Source: an uncultured Eubacteriales bacterium (GTDB lineage Bacteria; Bacillota; Clostridia; Christensenellales; Aristaeellaceae). From it: a stretch of 54,935 bases of DNA. Of this stretch, positions 8,866 through 16,975 are shown in pieces (the first letter of the stretch is position 1; the number at the start of each line of letters is the position of its first letter). The stretch is from NCBI GenBank assembly GCA_902764915.1, contig CACWXY010000020.1:1-54935 (forward strand), in the 5' to 3' direction. A program made the translations under genes and the position numbers. The notes beneath the pieces were generated by a model that was not told the DNA's origin, made no database searches, and saw only the letters and a program-made list of their open reading frames with translations.

Positions 8866-10146
8866 ATGCTCGATATCAACCTTTTGCGCACAAACCCTGA
8901 CCTTGTGCGGGAAAACATCAAAAAGAAGTTCCAGGACGCCAAACTGCCATTAGTGGATGAAGTCATCGCCATGGATAAGGAATACCGCGATGCAATCCAG
9001 AAAGGCGATGCACTGCGTAATCAGCGCAAAGTACTCTCCAAGCAGATCGGCGGTCTCCTGGGCAAAGGCCAGAAAGACGAAGCTGAGCAGGTAAAGGCAC
9101 AGGTCGCTGCCATGGCCGACGAACTGCAGGCGCTGGAAAACCGTGAGGAAGAACTCAAGGCAGAAATCCGCAAACGTATGCTTGTTATTCCCAATATCAT
9201 CGATCCCTCTGTCCCGATCGGTCGGGATGACTCCGAAAACGTGGAAATCGAGCGTTTCGGTGAGCCCGTCGTTCCCGACTTTGAAATACCCTATCATGTA
9301 GATATCATGGAAAAATACAACGGGATTGATCTGGATGCCGCTCGCCGCACCAGCGGAAACGGTTTCTATTACCTCAAGGGTGATATAGCTCGCCTGCACA
9401 GCGCGATTCTGTCCTATGGCCGCGATTTCATGATTGACCGCGGATTCACCTATGTGATTCCGCCTTATATGATCCACGGAGACGTGGTCAACGGAGTCAT
9501 GTCCTTTGCGGAAATGGAAAACATGATGTACAAGATTGAAGGGGAAGATCTTTACCTCATCGGTACATCCGAACACTCCATGATTGGCAGTTTCATCGAC
9601 AGCATTCTTGATGAGGATACGCTCCCCCGTACACTCACCTCCTACAGCCCCTGCTTCCGCAAGGAAGTTGGTGCCCACGGTATTGAGGAGCGCGGTGTCT
9701 ATCGCATTCATCAGTTCGAAAAGCAGGAAATGATCGTCGTATGCAAGCCGGAAGAATCCCCCATGTGGTTCGACCGTCTCTGGCAGAACACTGTCGATTT
9801 CTTCCGTTCTCTGGATATACCGGTTCGTACACTGGAATGCTGCTCCGGCGACCTGGCTGATCTGAAGGTCAAGTCCCTGGATGTGGAAGCCTGGTCCCCG
9901 CGCCAGAAGAAATACTTTGAAGTTGGTTCCTGCTCAAATCTGGGCGATGCCCAGGCACGCCGCCTTCAGATCCGTGTGCGCGGCAATGACGGCAAAAAGT
10001 ATCTCGCTCATACCCTGAACAATACCTGTGTCGCACCGCCGCGTATGCTGATTGCTTTCCTGGAAAACAATCTGACTGCCGATGGCCGCATTCACATTCC
10101 CCAGCCCCTGCAGATGTACATGGGCGGTAAGGAATGGATTCAATAA
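8866..10146 (+). CDS. serS: Seryl-tRNA synthetase
   Basis: A 426-residue class II synthetase charging tRNA-Ser (and tRNA-Sec where present). The ATG at 8866 is preceded by AAAGGAGG and starts MLDINLLRTNPDLVRENI, the usual SerRS N-terminus; the frame is open further upstream only because it crosses the T-box leader. The N-terminal antiparallel coiled coil that grips the tRNA long arm spans about 30-105 (KVLSKQIGGLLGKGQKDEA within it). Motif 2 is near 279 (YRIHQFEKQEM) and motif 3 near 379-402 (HTLNNTCVAPPRMLIAFLEN). Length is typical. It is transcribed alone from the T-box leader and ends at the terminator at 10161. Confidence 0.97.
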   Translation: MLDINLLRTNPDLVRENIKKKFQDAKLPLVDEVIAMDKEYRDAIQKGDALRNQRKVLSKQIGGLLGKGQKDEAEQVKAQVAAMADELQALENREEELKAEIRKRMLVIPNIIDPSVPIGRDDSENVEIERFGEPVVPDFEIPYHVDIMEKYNGIDLDAARRTSGNGFYYLKGDIARLHSAILSYGRDFMIDRGFTYVIPPYMIHGDVVNGVMSFAEMENMMYKIEGEDLYLIGTSEHSMIGSFIDSILDEDTLPRTLTSYSPCFRKEVGAHGIEERGVYRIHQFEKQEMIVVCKPEESPMWFDRLWQNTVDFFRSLDIPVRTLECCSGDLADLKVKSLDVEAWSPRQKKYFEVGSCSNLGDAQARRLQIRVRGNDGKKYLAHTLNNTCVAPPRMLIAFLENNLTADGRIHIPQPLQMYMGGKEWIQ

Positions 10147-10160
10147 TACCCGATTACTTT

Positions 10161-10191
10161 GCCTCCCGGTTCATACGGGAGGCATTTTCCG
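10161..10191 (+). terminator. Terminator after serS
   Basis: GCCTCCCG and CGGGAGGC form an 8-bp stem with a 7-base loop, followed by a short T-rich run (ATTTTCC). Confidence 0.75.
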
Positions 10192-10245
10192 TTTCTCAAA
10201 AAGGAAAGATATGATATACTGAAAAAAAAACGGAGGAATAGCATC

Positions 10246-10935
10246 ATGAAACGCTTTCTTTGCCTGATTCTTGTCCTGATCCTTGGCATGTCTGTTGCTT
10301 CAGAAGCGGGAGCTGTCTATTTTTCAGAGATTGCGATAACCATTGAGGATACAGAGATCACCTCAGAAGAGCTTGAGAGCGCCATGAATCAGCATCTGAT
10401 CATCTCCGCGCTCTACGCCGCTTCAGCCGGACATGACACCAATATCACAGATGGGCTGACCATCATTGATGTCCTGACCAAAGTAACATTCGACCTGGAG
10501 CAGCGCCAGGTCATCCGAAACCAGGCGGCTCTCTATGGCATAGATCAGCTGACCATAGAGGAAACCGTGCGCGCCAGAGTCCAGGCTTCCAAGAAGTACC
10601 AGGCATACCTGGACATGCTTTTTTCTGAGAACGCATTCTATTTTCTTCCCGCCGGAAATTATGAGTACGTAGATGACGACACCCAGGGAAACGCGAAGCG
10701 ATATCTGGAAAGCTTTGGGCTTACGGAGGATGCTCTCTATCTTGAAGAGATCGACTGGATCCTTGACGAAAAGCTGAAAAACGTGATTCTCAGTCAGGTC
10801 CAGGATACAGATATATCGGAAGACTACTACATTGACTGGTTCATGGATGCCTATTACGATACATATATCTACGAAGACGCCGTAGCCATTGCGGAGGTCT
10901 GTCTGAAACTGGCAGGCAAGTATGAAGGCATCTGA
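10246..10935 (+). CDS. Exported protein resembling a SurA/PrsA N-terminal chaperone domain
   Basis: A 229-residue protein with a clear signal peptide (MKRFLCLILVLILGMSVASEA). The start at 10246 is set by CGGAGGA 7 bases upstream and by that signal. The mature part is acidic and almost wholly helical in look: ELESAMNQHLI, then LEQRQVIRNQAALYGI, EETVRARVQASKKY and a final block WILDEKLKNVILSQV with ISEDYYIDWFMD. This order of helices recalls SurA_N/trigger-factor peptide-binding domains, but there is no parvulin isomerase domain and no lipobox. I do not recognise a named family. A secreted holdase-like role is a guess. It sits alone between serS and a NUDIX gene; a weak TATACT -10 lies at about 10215. 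Confidence 0.7.
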   Translation: MKRFLCLILVLILGMSVASEAGAVYFSEIAITIEDTEITSEELESAMNQHLIISALYAASAGHDTNITDGLTIIDVLTKVTFDLEQRQVIRNQAALYGIDQLTIEETVRARVQASKKYQAYLDMLFSENAFYFLPAGNYEYVDDDTQGNAKRYLESFGLTEDALYLEEIDWILDEKLKNVILSQVQDTDISEDYYIDWFMDAYYDTYIYEDAVAIAEVCLKLAGKYEGI

Positions 10936-11191
10936 TGTCTCCGCATCTGAATCATACACTCTCCATACTAATGCTTCAAAGATAGGAGCTCCATAGCGCA
11001 TACACGCTTCTTCGCCTATGATAACGGGAACTGCATACACATATATGCAGCATTTTTGACATGCATGCTGCAGCGCCGGCCTTCTGCGCCCTCAGCAGCC
11101 ATGCACAAGTGTCAGTTACTGGTCTGCCTTCCCTGTCTCATTCCGAAAAGCAATCCAAATGCACACGGGCATGCATGTTCTGCATGCCTGT
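10936..11191. other. Intergenic stretch, no gene seen
   Basis: About 250 bases between the exported protein and the NUDIX promoter. Several GCATGC-rich short repeats occur, including an 8-bp hairpin GGCATGCA/TGCATGCC at 11168-11188 just before the promoter, which may end leftward or rightward transcripts but has no T-tract. No ribosome-binding site precedes any frame here. Confidence 0.4.
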
Positions 11192-11220
11192 TTGCGTGTG
11201 TACTCTGTGCGTGCTAAGAT
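11192..11220 (+). promoter_or_regulatory. Promoter of the NUDIX-mrfA unit
   Basis: TTGCGT, 17 bases, TAAGAT, placed 33 bases before the TTG start codon of the NUDIX gene. Confidence 0.5.
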
Positions 11221-11252
11221 TTTCCTGCATTCTGTGACAGAGGTGATCTCAC

Positions 11253-11681
11253 TTGAGATATGAAAAATCATGCGGTGCTGTTGTCTTCCATGACACAGAC
11301 ACACAGCGGCTGTATCTGGTAGAGCATATGCTTTTGGGACATACCGCCCTGTGCAAGGGACATGTAGAGGGCGAAGAGACAGAATATGAAACCGCACAGC
11401 GTGAAATCCTGGAAGAAACCGGACTTCACGTGTCCTTTGTTCCCGGTTTTCGGACCCTTGCCTGCTATTCGCCTGCTGAAGGCGTACAGAAGGAGGTTGT
11501 CTATTTTCTGGCACGCGCAGACTCTATTGAAACAACGCCGCAGCCGGAAGAAGTCTCTTCCCTGGAATTTCTGCCGCTGGAAGAAGCCCTGAAGGCCATG
11601 ACCTATGAGGATGACCGCGGTATTTTACGCGATGCTGACAAATATCTCCGTTCCTACACCCGTTCTCTCGGGCAGTCCTGA
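11253..11681 (+). CDS. NUDIX hydrolase
   Basis: A 142-residue NUDIX pyrophosphohydrolase. The signature G-x5-E-x7-RE-U-x-EE-x-G-U is complete at residues 36-58 (starting GHVEGEE and ending REILEETGL), so the metal-binding glutamates are present. The start is TTG at 11253, chosen because AGAGGTGA sits 8 bases upstream and the protein begins RYEKSCGAVVF, the normal first strand; the frame has no better ATG. The length and N-terminus resemble bis(5'-nucleosyl)-tetraphosphatase (Ap4A) enzymes of bacteria, which is the likeliest activity, though oxidised-nucleotide cleaning is possible. It lies 17 bases before mrfA and is probably co-transcribed, which would pair nucleotide clean-up with DNA repair. 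Confidence 0.88.
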   Translation: MRYEKSCGAVVFHDTDTQRLYLVEHMLLGHTALCKGHVEGEETEYETAQREILEETGLHVSFVPGFRTLACYSPAEGVQKEVVYFLARADSIETTPQPEEVSSLEFLPLEEALKAMTYEDDRGILRDADKYLRSYTRSLGQS

Positions 11682-11698
11682 CAGGGAGGAAGCCAAGC

Positions 11699-13990
11699 AT
11701 GAATGTTGATCAGCTTGCAGAAGTCCTCAGACGGGACCCTGACTTCATGCGCAATGTGGTGCGCTGGGAAGAACTCCCACCCCGTCCGGCGCAATACTGT
11801 CCTTTTCCCAGGCAATTGGATGCCAGGCTGACTGTGCCCCTGGAGAAACGGGGCATTCATCAGCTGTACACCCATCAGGCACATGCGATCTCTGAGATTC
11901 TTTCCGGTCATGATGTCGTTGTCGTTACCCCAACGGCATCCGGCAAAACCATGTGCTATAACCTGCCGGTACTTTCGGAAATTCTGGCACACCCGGATGC
12001 TCGCGCCCTGTACCTGTTCCCTACCAAAGCGCTTTCGGCAGACCAGGTGAGTGAACTGTATGAACTCATCGAAGAGATGGGAGTGGATATCAAGACATTT
12101 ACCTACGATGGCGATACGCCCGGCAGTGCACGCAAGGCAGTGAGACAGGCCGGACACATTGTGGTCACCAATCCGGACATGCTTCACAGCGGTATCCTTC
12201 CTCATCACACCAAGTGGGTCAAACTCTTCGAAAACCTGAAATACATTGTTATTGACGAAATCCACACTTACCGTGGTGTCTTCGGTTCCAATCTGGCCAA
12301 TGTACTGCGCCGTCTCCTCCGCCTGTGTGATTTCTATGGTTCCCATCCACAGTTCATTCTCTGCTCCGCAACCATTGCCAATCCCACAGAGCTCGCGCAG
12401 ACACTGATCGGACGCCCCATCACACTGATCGATGACAATGGCGCTCCCATGGGAAAACGCCACTTTGTGTTCTTTAATCCTCCGGTCGTCAATCAGCAGC
12501 TTGGAATACGCGCCGGCGCAGTCAAACAGGTACGCCATATTTCCGGCATGCTTCTCAAGAACGGGATCCAGACCATTACCTTTGCGCGTTCCCGGCTGAA
12601 TGTGGAAGTTCTTGTACGCTATCTCAAGGAAATGGTTCGCGATCCGCTGGGAAACGCCGGACGTGTGCGCGGGTATCGCGGAGGCTATCTGCCCACCCAG
12701 CGTCGGGAAATTGAGCGCGGGCTGCGTGCCGGGCAGATCGATGCGGTGGTATCCACCAATGCGCTGGAACTGGGGATTGACATCGGCGCGCTGGATGCCT
12801 GTGTCCTGTGCGGCTACCCCGGAACCATCGCCAGTGCCTGGCAGCAGGCCGGACGTGCTGGACGGCGGAAGGACACCAGTATTGTTTTCTTTGTGGCCAG
12901 TTCCGCAGCGATTGATCAGTACATCGTCACACATCCGGACTATTTTCTGGCACAATCACCCGAAAACGCGCTGCTGAACCCGGACAATCTCTATATTCTT
13001 ATGAATCACTTCAAATGTGCCGCCTACGAACTGCCCTTTGAAGACGGAGATACCTTCGGTAATGCGCCGGGGTCTGATGAACTTCTTCAGTACTTCACTG
13101 AGTCTCATATTCTCCATCATGTAGACGGCCGATATCACTGGATGGCGGAAGATTTCCCTGCCAGTGAAATCTCCCTGCGCTCCGCAGCCAGCGAGAACTT
13201 CGTCATTATTGACATTACAGATCCCGCACATCACCGGGTCATCGGAGAAATGGACCGCTATACGGTTCCCATGCTTCTGCATGAGAACGCCATCTATATG
13301 CATGAAGGTGTACAGTACCAGGTAGAACAGCTGGACTTCGATGCCTGCAAAGCCTATATCCGCCATGTAGAGGTCGGATACTACACAGATGCTGATCTGA
13401 ATATATCCCTCACACTTCTGGATATAGAAGAGCAGGATAACAGCACGGACGGTCTGCCCCGTGCCTTAGGTGAGGTAAAGGTAACATCGCTGGTGACCAT
13501 GTTCAAGAAAATACGGTTTGATACCCATGAGAACCTTGGTTTCGGACACGTAAGACTCCCGGAGATGGATATGCATACCTCTGCCATGTGGTGGGTTCTC
13601 CCGGATGAACTGTGTGGCAGCTTTGCCAGCGACGATCTGAAAAACGGCATGCTTGGGGTTGCCAACCTGCTCCGGATTGTAGTGCCACTCTATCTGATGT
13701 GCGCACCGACGGACATTGTCGTTGTCTATCAGGTAAAAAGCCCGATAACTGACAAACCCAGTCTGATTATCTATGATTCCGCTCCTGGCGGCATCGGTCT
13801 GAGCCAGAAAGCATATGGCATGCAGGATCTGCTTTTGGAGAAAGCCCTGGATATTGTACAGCAATGTCCCTGTGAGGCCGGCTGTCCGTCCTGTGTCGGT
13901 CCAGTCGGCGAGGTCGGTGCCTTTGGGAAAAAACATGCTGCACTGATCCTTCGGGATATGCTCCGTCGTGCTCGCAAGAAGGAATCCTGA
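11699..13990 (+). CDS. mrfA: DEAH-box helicase MrfA (YprA)
   Basis: A 763-residue superfamily 2 helicase. Visible motifs are the Q region (YTHQ, near 57-60), Walker A VTPTASGKT at 76-84, DEIH at 186-189, SAT (CSATIAN), and the second RecA fold with ELGIDIG and QQAGRAGRR. The C-terminal DUF1998 domain ends in a four-cysteine zinc site (Cys723, 725, 729, 732; CPCEAGCPSC). This architecture, and the next gene being the DnaQ-like nuclease, identify the MrfA/YprA family, shown in Bacillus subtilis to act with MrfB in a UvrABC-independent excision pathway for mitomycin C damage. The start at 11699 follows GGGAGGA. A terminator and a fresh promoter lie between it and mrfB, so the two can be expressed separately. 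Confidence 0.93.
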   Translation: MNVDQLAEVLRRDPDFMRNVVRWEELPPRPAQYCPFPRQLDARLTVPLEKRGIHQLYTHQAHAISEILSGHDVVVVTPTASGKTMCYNLPVLSEILAHPDARALYLFPTKALSADQVSELYELIEEMGVDIKTFTYDGDTPGSARKAVRQAGHIVVTNPDMLHSGILPHHTKWVKLFENLKYIVIDEIHTYRGVFGSNLANVLRRLLRLCDFYGSHPQFILCSATIANPTELAQTLIGRPITLIDDNGAPMGKRHFVFFNPPVVNQQLGIRAGAVKQVRHISGMLLKNGIQTITFARSRLNVEVLVRYLKEMVRDPLGNAGRVRGYRGGYLPTQRREIERGLRAGQIDAVVSTNALELGIDIGALDACVLCGYPGTIASAWQQAGRAGRRKDTSIVFFVASSAAIDQYIVTHPDYFLAQSPENALLNPDNLYILMNHFKCAAYELPFEDGDTFGNAPGSDELLQYFTESHILHHVDGRYHWMAEDFPASEISLRSAASENFVIIDITDPAHHRVIGEMDRYTVPMLLHENAIYMHEGVQYQVEQLDFDACKAYIRHVEVGYYTDADLNISLTLLDIEEQDNSTDGLPRALGEVKVTSLVTMFKKIRFDTHENLGFGHVRLPEMDMHTSAMWWVLPDELCGSFASDDLKNGMLGVANLLRIVVPLYLMCAPTDIVVVYQVKSPITDKPSLIIYDSAPGGIGLSQKAYGMQDLLLEKALDIVQQCPCEAGCPSCVGPVGEVGAFGKKHAALILRDMLRRARKKES

Positions 13991-13998
13991 AATACTTT

Positions 13999-14023
13999 CC
14001 GGGGACAGTACCCCCGGTTTTTT
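13999..14023 (+). terminator. Terminator between mrfA and mrfB
   Basis: CCGGGG and CCCCGG pair around a small loop and six T follow. It stands only 8 bases after the mrfA stop. Confidence 0.8.
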
Positions 14024-14027
14024 ACAT

Positions 14028-14056
14028 TTGACAATCCGTCATATCCTGCGTATGCT
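14028..14056 (+). promoter_or_regulatory. Promoter of mrfB
   Basis: Consensus TTGACA, 17 bases, TATGCT, immediately after the mrfA terminator and 30 bases before the mrfB start. No LexA-type box is evident around it. Confidence 0.75.
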
Positions 14057-14086
14057 ACACTCATCGACTTACTGACGGGGGATCAT

Positions 14087-15235
14087 ATGACACTGCTTGA
14101 TAAAGTCCGGGCCGTTGGCGGAACCGCCAAGGCTCCCGCACCTGCACCTCGAACTTTTTCGGACTGTTATGTCCGAAAAAAAACGCGAGAGCTGGATGCG
14201 TTTCCCTATGCGCTGTCGCTTTCGCGTGAAAGCCTGATGCTGATGCAGTCACAGGATCTGCCAGATCCGGTCGATCCCATGCGAATTCTGTATCTCGACA
14301 CTGAGACCACCGGGCTCGGCGGAGGTGCTGGTACAGTAGCCTTTGAGATCGGTCTGGGACAACTAACACCGGATGGATTCCAGATAACACAGCTCGTCAT
14401 GCGGGACTACCCGGAAGAGAAATATATGCTCCAGCGCGTCGAGGATGCCCTGGATAACGCGGATCTTCTGTGTACGTTTAACGGCAAATCCTTTGATATA
14501 CCGCTGCTCAGAACACGATTCCTCATGAATCGGATGAATCCGGCCTGTCTGGACATGCCCCATATTGATCTTCTGCCCCTGGCCCGAAGAATCTGGAAGC
14601 TTCGGATCCGCCAGTGCACACTGCAGCGTCTGGAAACAGAAATCCTGCACATGCCACGCATGGACGATCTGCCGGGGAGCGAAGCACCTCAGCGTTATTT
14701 TTCCTATCTGAAGACCGGGGAATTTGCCCTTCTGGAAGACGTCCTTCGGCATAATGCGCAGGATGTCGCCAGCATGTGCGTGCTCCTCAGTCATATGGCC
14801 AATCTTTACCGTGCACCGGATGACAATCTGCCATGTGAAGACCTGTTCTCCATGGCAAAAGCGCTTGAAAAGGAAAAGCATCCGCATAAAGCCAGGATGC
14901 TCTATCATAAGGTCCCGCAGGGAAAACTGCACGCTTCCAGTCAGATGCGTCTGGCAGATATTCATCGCCGGGAAGGCAATCAGCAGATGTCTGCTACCAT
15001 CTATGAACATATGATACAGAACCATGAAGGCGGCGTTATGCCCTATATTGCCCTTGCCAAGTACAAGGAGCATACACTGCGGGATATAGAAGGCGCACTG
15101 AACCTGACTCGACAGGCACTGATGCTGCTCGCCGAGCCCACCCTCGAGAGTGATACGACTGTACAAGAAACCCGCTTTGCGCTACAATATCGCTATGAGC
15201 GCCTGTTGAAGCGTTCAGGAAAGGTTTGTGATTAA
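14087..15235 (+). CDS. mrfB: DEDDh exonuclease MrfB (YprB) with TPR tail
   Basis: A 382-residue protein of the YprB family. The N-terminal half is a DnaQ-like 3'-5' exonuclease: LYLDTETTGL gives Asp71 and Glu73, NGKSFDIPLL gives Asp137, and HNAQD gives His222 and Asp226, a full DEDDh set. The C-terminal half (about 245-380) is helical with tetratricopeptide-like pairs (FSMAKALEKEKHPHKARMLY, then GNQQMSATIYEHM). In B. subtilis MrfB works with the MrfA helicase in excision of mitomycin lesions. The start at 14087 follows a GGGGGATC site. The next gene begins directly after its stop codon and is itself all TPR-like, suggesting a related third component. Confidence 0.92.
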   Translation: MTLLDKVRAVGGTAKAPAPAPRTFSDCYVRKKTRELDAFPYALSLSRESLMLMQSQDLPDPVDPMRILYLDTETTGLGGGAGTVAFEIGLGQLTPDGFQITQLVMRDYPEEKYMLQRVEDALDNADLLCTFNGKSFDIPLLRTRFLMNRMNPACLDMPHIDLLPLARRIWKLRIRQCTLQRLETEILHMPRMDDLPGSEAPQRYFSYLKTGEFALLEDVLRHNAQDVASMCVLLSHMANLYRAPDDNLPCEDLFSMAKALEKEKHPHKARMLYHKVPQGKLHASSQMRLADIHRREGNQQMSATIYEHMIQNHEGGVMPYIALAKYKEHTLRDIEGALNLTRQALMLLAEPTLESDTTVQETRFALQYRYERLLKRSGKVCD

Positions 15236-16108
15236 ATGGGATTTTTCTCCAATCTCAAAGCACAGAAAGCCTATGCGCTGCAGTCTAAAGGGCACAGTGA
15301 GGAAGCCATGGCTCTTTATGAACAGGCATTTGCGGATGGCATGGACTCGCCACGCCATATGCTGGCTTATTCCGTGCTGCTGGTGCGAAACGGAAAGTAT
15401 ACCCAGGCGCAGACAGTACTGCGCAAGGCAGAAAAACTGCCGGGCCTTACAGCAGAACAGAAGTCGCAGCTCATCATGAATTATGCAGCCTGCGATTATA
15501 AAATGGGGCATATCGATAAAGGCATCCGGCTGATGGAAAAGCAGCACATGCATCATCCCAGTGGTCTGATCTACGAAACACTGGGCTATCTGTATGTGGA
15601 AAAGTATGACCACGAAAAAACACCCGACTTTGATGCCATGGATCGGGAAAATCTGAAGAACGCGCAGGAAGCCTGGGAAAAAGCCGATGCAGAAGCCCGT
15701 TCCACAGCGGAAATCACCCATAATGAATATGTGCCGGTTCCTTTTGAGGCACCGGAAAGCAGTAAGGACACATGGCTTCAGGGCAAAGAAAAAGCTGCTC
15801 AGTTTCTGCAGGAAGCGCTGGATTATGACGACGAAGACCCGATCTGTCTGGACAATATGGGACAGTTCCTCTATCGCGTCATGGATGACCGCGAAGGCGC
15901 GAAACCGTTCTTTGACAAGGCGATTGCTGAGAAGGACACGCAGATTGATACCCTGTACTTCCTCTCCCGGTATGATCTCGCGCAGGGTGACAGCAAAGCC
16001 GCCATGGAAAAGCTTGAGAAAGCCCTGGAAGGCCGTTTCTCCCCCCTGAACTATGCTACAAAGGAAATGGTAACCAATGAGCTGTCTGCCCTTCGCGGAC
16101 AGGCATAA
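15236..16108 (+). CDS. TPR-repeat protein directly abutting mrfB
   Basis: A 290-residue cytoplasmic protein made largely of tetratricopeptide-like helix pairs (EEAMALYEQAFADG, GKYTQAQTVLRKA, AAQFLQEALDYDD, KAAMEKLEKALEG), without signal peptide or membrane segment. Its ATG follows the mrfB TAA with no gap, so translation should be coupled. A charged break near 120-185 separates two repeat groups. No catalytic motif is visible. TPR proteins are scaffolds; its position makes an accessory role with MrfB, or simply with lepB downstream (13 bases later), possible. I do not recognise a named family. Confidence 0.85.
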   Translation: MGFFSNLKAQKAYALQSKGHSEEAMALYEQAFADGMDSPRHMLAYSVLLVRNGKYTQAQTVLRKAEKLPGLTAEQKSQLIMNYAACDYKMGHIDKGIRLMEKQHMHHPSGLIYETLGYLYVEKYDHEKTPDFDAMDRENLKNAQEAWEKADAEARSTAEITHNEYVPVPFEAPESSKDTWLQGKEKAAQFLQEALDYDDEDPICLDNMGQFLYRVMDDREGAKPFFDKAIAEKDTQIDTLYFLSRYDLAQGDSKAAMEKLEKALEGRFSPLNYATKEMVTNELSALRGQA

Positions 16109-16121
16109 GAAAGGAATATCT

Positions 16122-16778
16122 ATGGATCAGTTAGAAAAAAGCCCGGAAATGCAGACCGAGGCACAAAACACAAATCCGAAAAAGAAGAAGGAACAGCCCA
16201 AGAAAAGCCTGGGACGCGAAATTCTCGAATGGATAGGCACACTGGCCGCTGCTGTCGTGATTGCCATGGTCATTCGTACATTCATCTTTGAACCCGTCAA
16301 GGTAGACGGTCACTCCATGGATGATACACTGGCGGATAAGGAAATCATGTACGTCTCCAAAACCGGCTATTCTTCCTTCTGGCTCTTTGGTGCCAAAGCC
16401 ACATTTTTCGGAGATCCGCAGCGCTTTGACGTTGTCATCTGTCGCTATCCCGGACGCGGAAGCACCAATTTCGTCAAGCGTGTTGTCGGTCTCCCGGGGG
16501 ATACCGTAGAACTGATTGCCGGCTATCTCTATGTCAATGGGGAGCGCTACGAAGAACCATATATTAATGATGAGTACCGTTCAGGAATGGGCTACTCATA
16601 TCCCGCCTTTACCGTCCCTGAAGGCCAGTATTTTGTCATGGGTGATCATCGGAATAATTCCAATGACTCGCGTTATGTCGGCTCCATCGATCGAAACATG
16701 ATCATGGGCCATGTTGTACAGGTTGTTTTCCCCTTCTCCAGTTTCCGTTCGGTACCCAATGGGCTGGATGTGCAATAA
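16122..16778 (+). CDS. lepB: Signal peptidase I
   Basis: A 218-residue type I signal peptidase that cleaves signal peptides at the outer face of the membrane. The start at 16122 follows AAAGGAA and gives a Lys-rich cytoplasmic N-terminus, then one membrane segment (about 36-55). The catalytic serine is Ser65 in DGHSMDDT and the general-base lysine is Lys119 in NFVKRVVGLPGD; the conserved GDHRNNSNDSR block (near 180) is also present. One membrane span and the length are typical for Gram-positive SipS-like enzymes. It ends the mrfB-TPR-lepB transcript at a strong terminator. Confidence 0.96.
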   Translation: MDQLEKSPEMQTEAQNTNPKKKKEQPKKSLGREILEWIGTLAAAVVIAMVIRTFIFEPVKVDGHSMDDTLADKEIMYVSKTGYSSFWLFGAKATFFGDPQRFDVVICRYPGRGSTNFVKRVVGLPGDTVELIAGYLYVNGERYEEPYINDEYRSGMGYSYPAFTVPEGQYFVMGDHRNNSNDSRYVGSIDRNMIMGHVVQVVFPFSSFRSVPNGLDVQ

Positions 16779-16808
16779 GCATTTCTTCTTTCTGTACTGC
16801 GTTTTCTT

Positions 16809-16846
16809 GGAGAGGGTGTGACATGCATCACACCCTCTCCTTTTTT
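16809..16846 (+). terminator. Strong terminator after lepB
   Basis: A perfect 12-bp stem (GGAGAGGGTGTG against CACACCCTCTCC) with an 8-base loop and six T. Confidence 0.95.
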
Positions 16847-16905
16847 ACCTTCTGATCTGTGATATGCACAAGCATCATATTCTAGATATTGTCTGTGCCT
16901 TGCGT

Positions 16906-16968
16906 TGCATGGACAGCAGAGAGGGGACTGAGAAAAACAATCTCAGTCCCCTCTCTGCTGTCCATGCA
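16906..16968. repeat. 28-bp perfect hairpin without T-tract
   Basis: Arms 16906-16933 and 16941-16968 are exact inverted repeats separated by the 7-base loop AAAACAA. It lies 8 bases past the vanW-like stop codon on the minus strand and 60 bases past the lepB terminator on the plus strand. No T-tract follows on either strand, so it is not a textbook intrinsic terminator. It may protect the 3' end of the rex-vanW mRNA, be an RNase III site, or be the remnant of a small mobile repeat. Confidence 0.85.
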
Positions 16969-16975
16969 TGTCCAT

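Noticed and set aside
10423..11040. Minus-strand frame of 205 codons overlapping the SurA-N-like gene
   Set aside because: No ribosome-binding site and mostly antisense to a gene with signal peptide and good start.
11654..12955. Open frame of 433 codons on the minus strand inside mrfA
   Set aside because: It is antisense to a helicase with all motifs intact, has no ribosome-binding site and no family-like sequence.
14028..14086. Possible SOS control of mrfB
   Set aside because: I looked for a LexA-type palindrome around the promoter and saw none.
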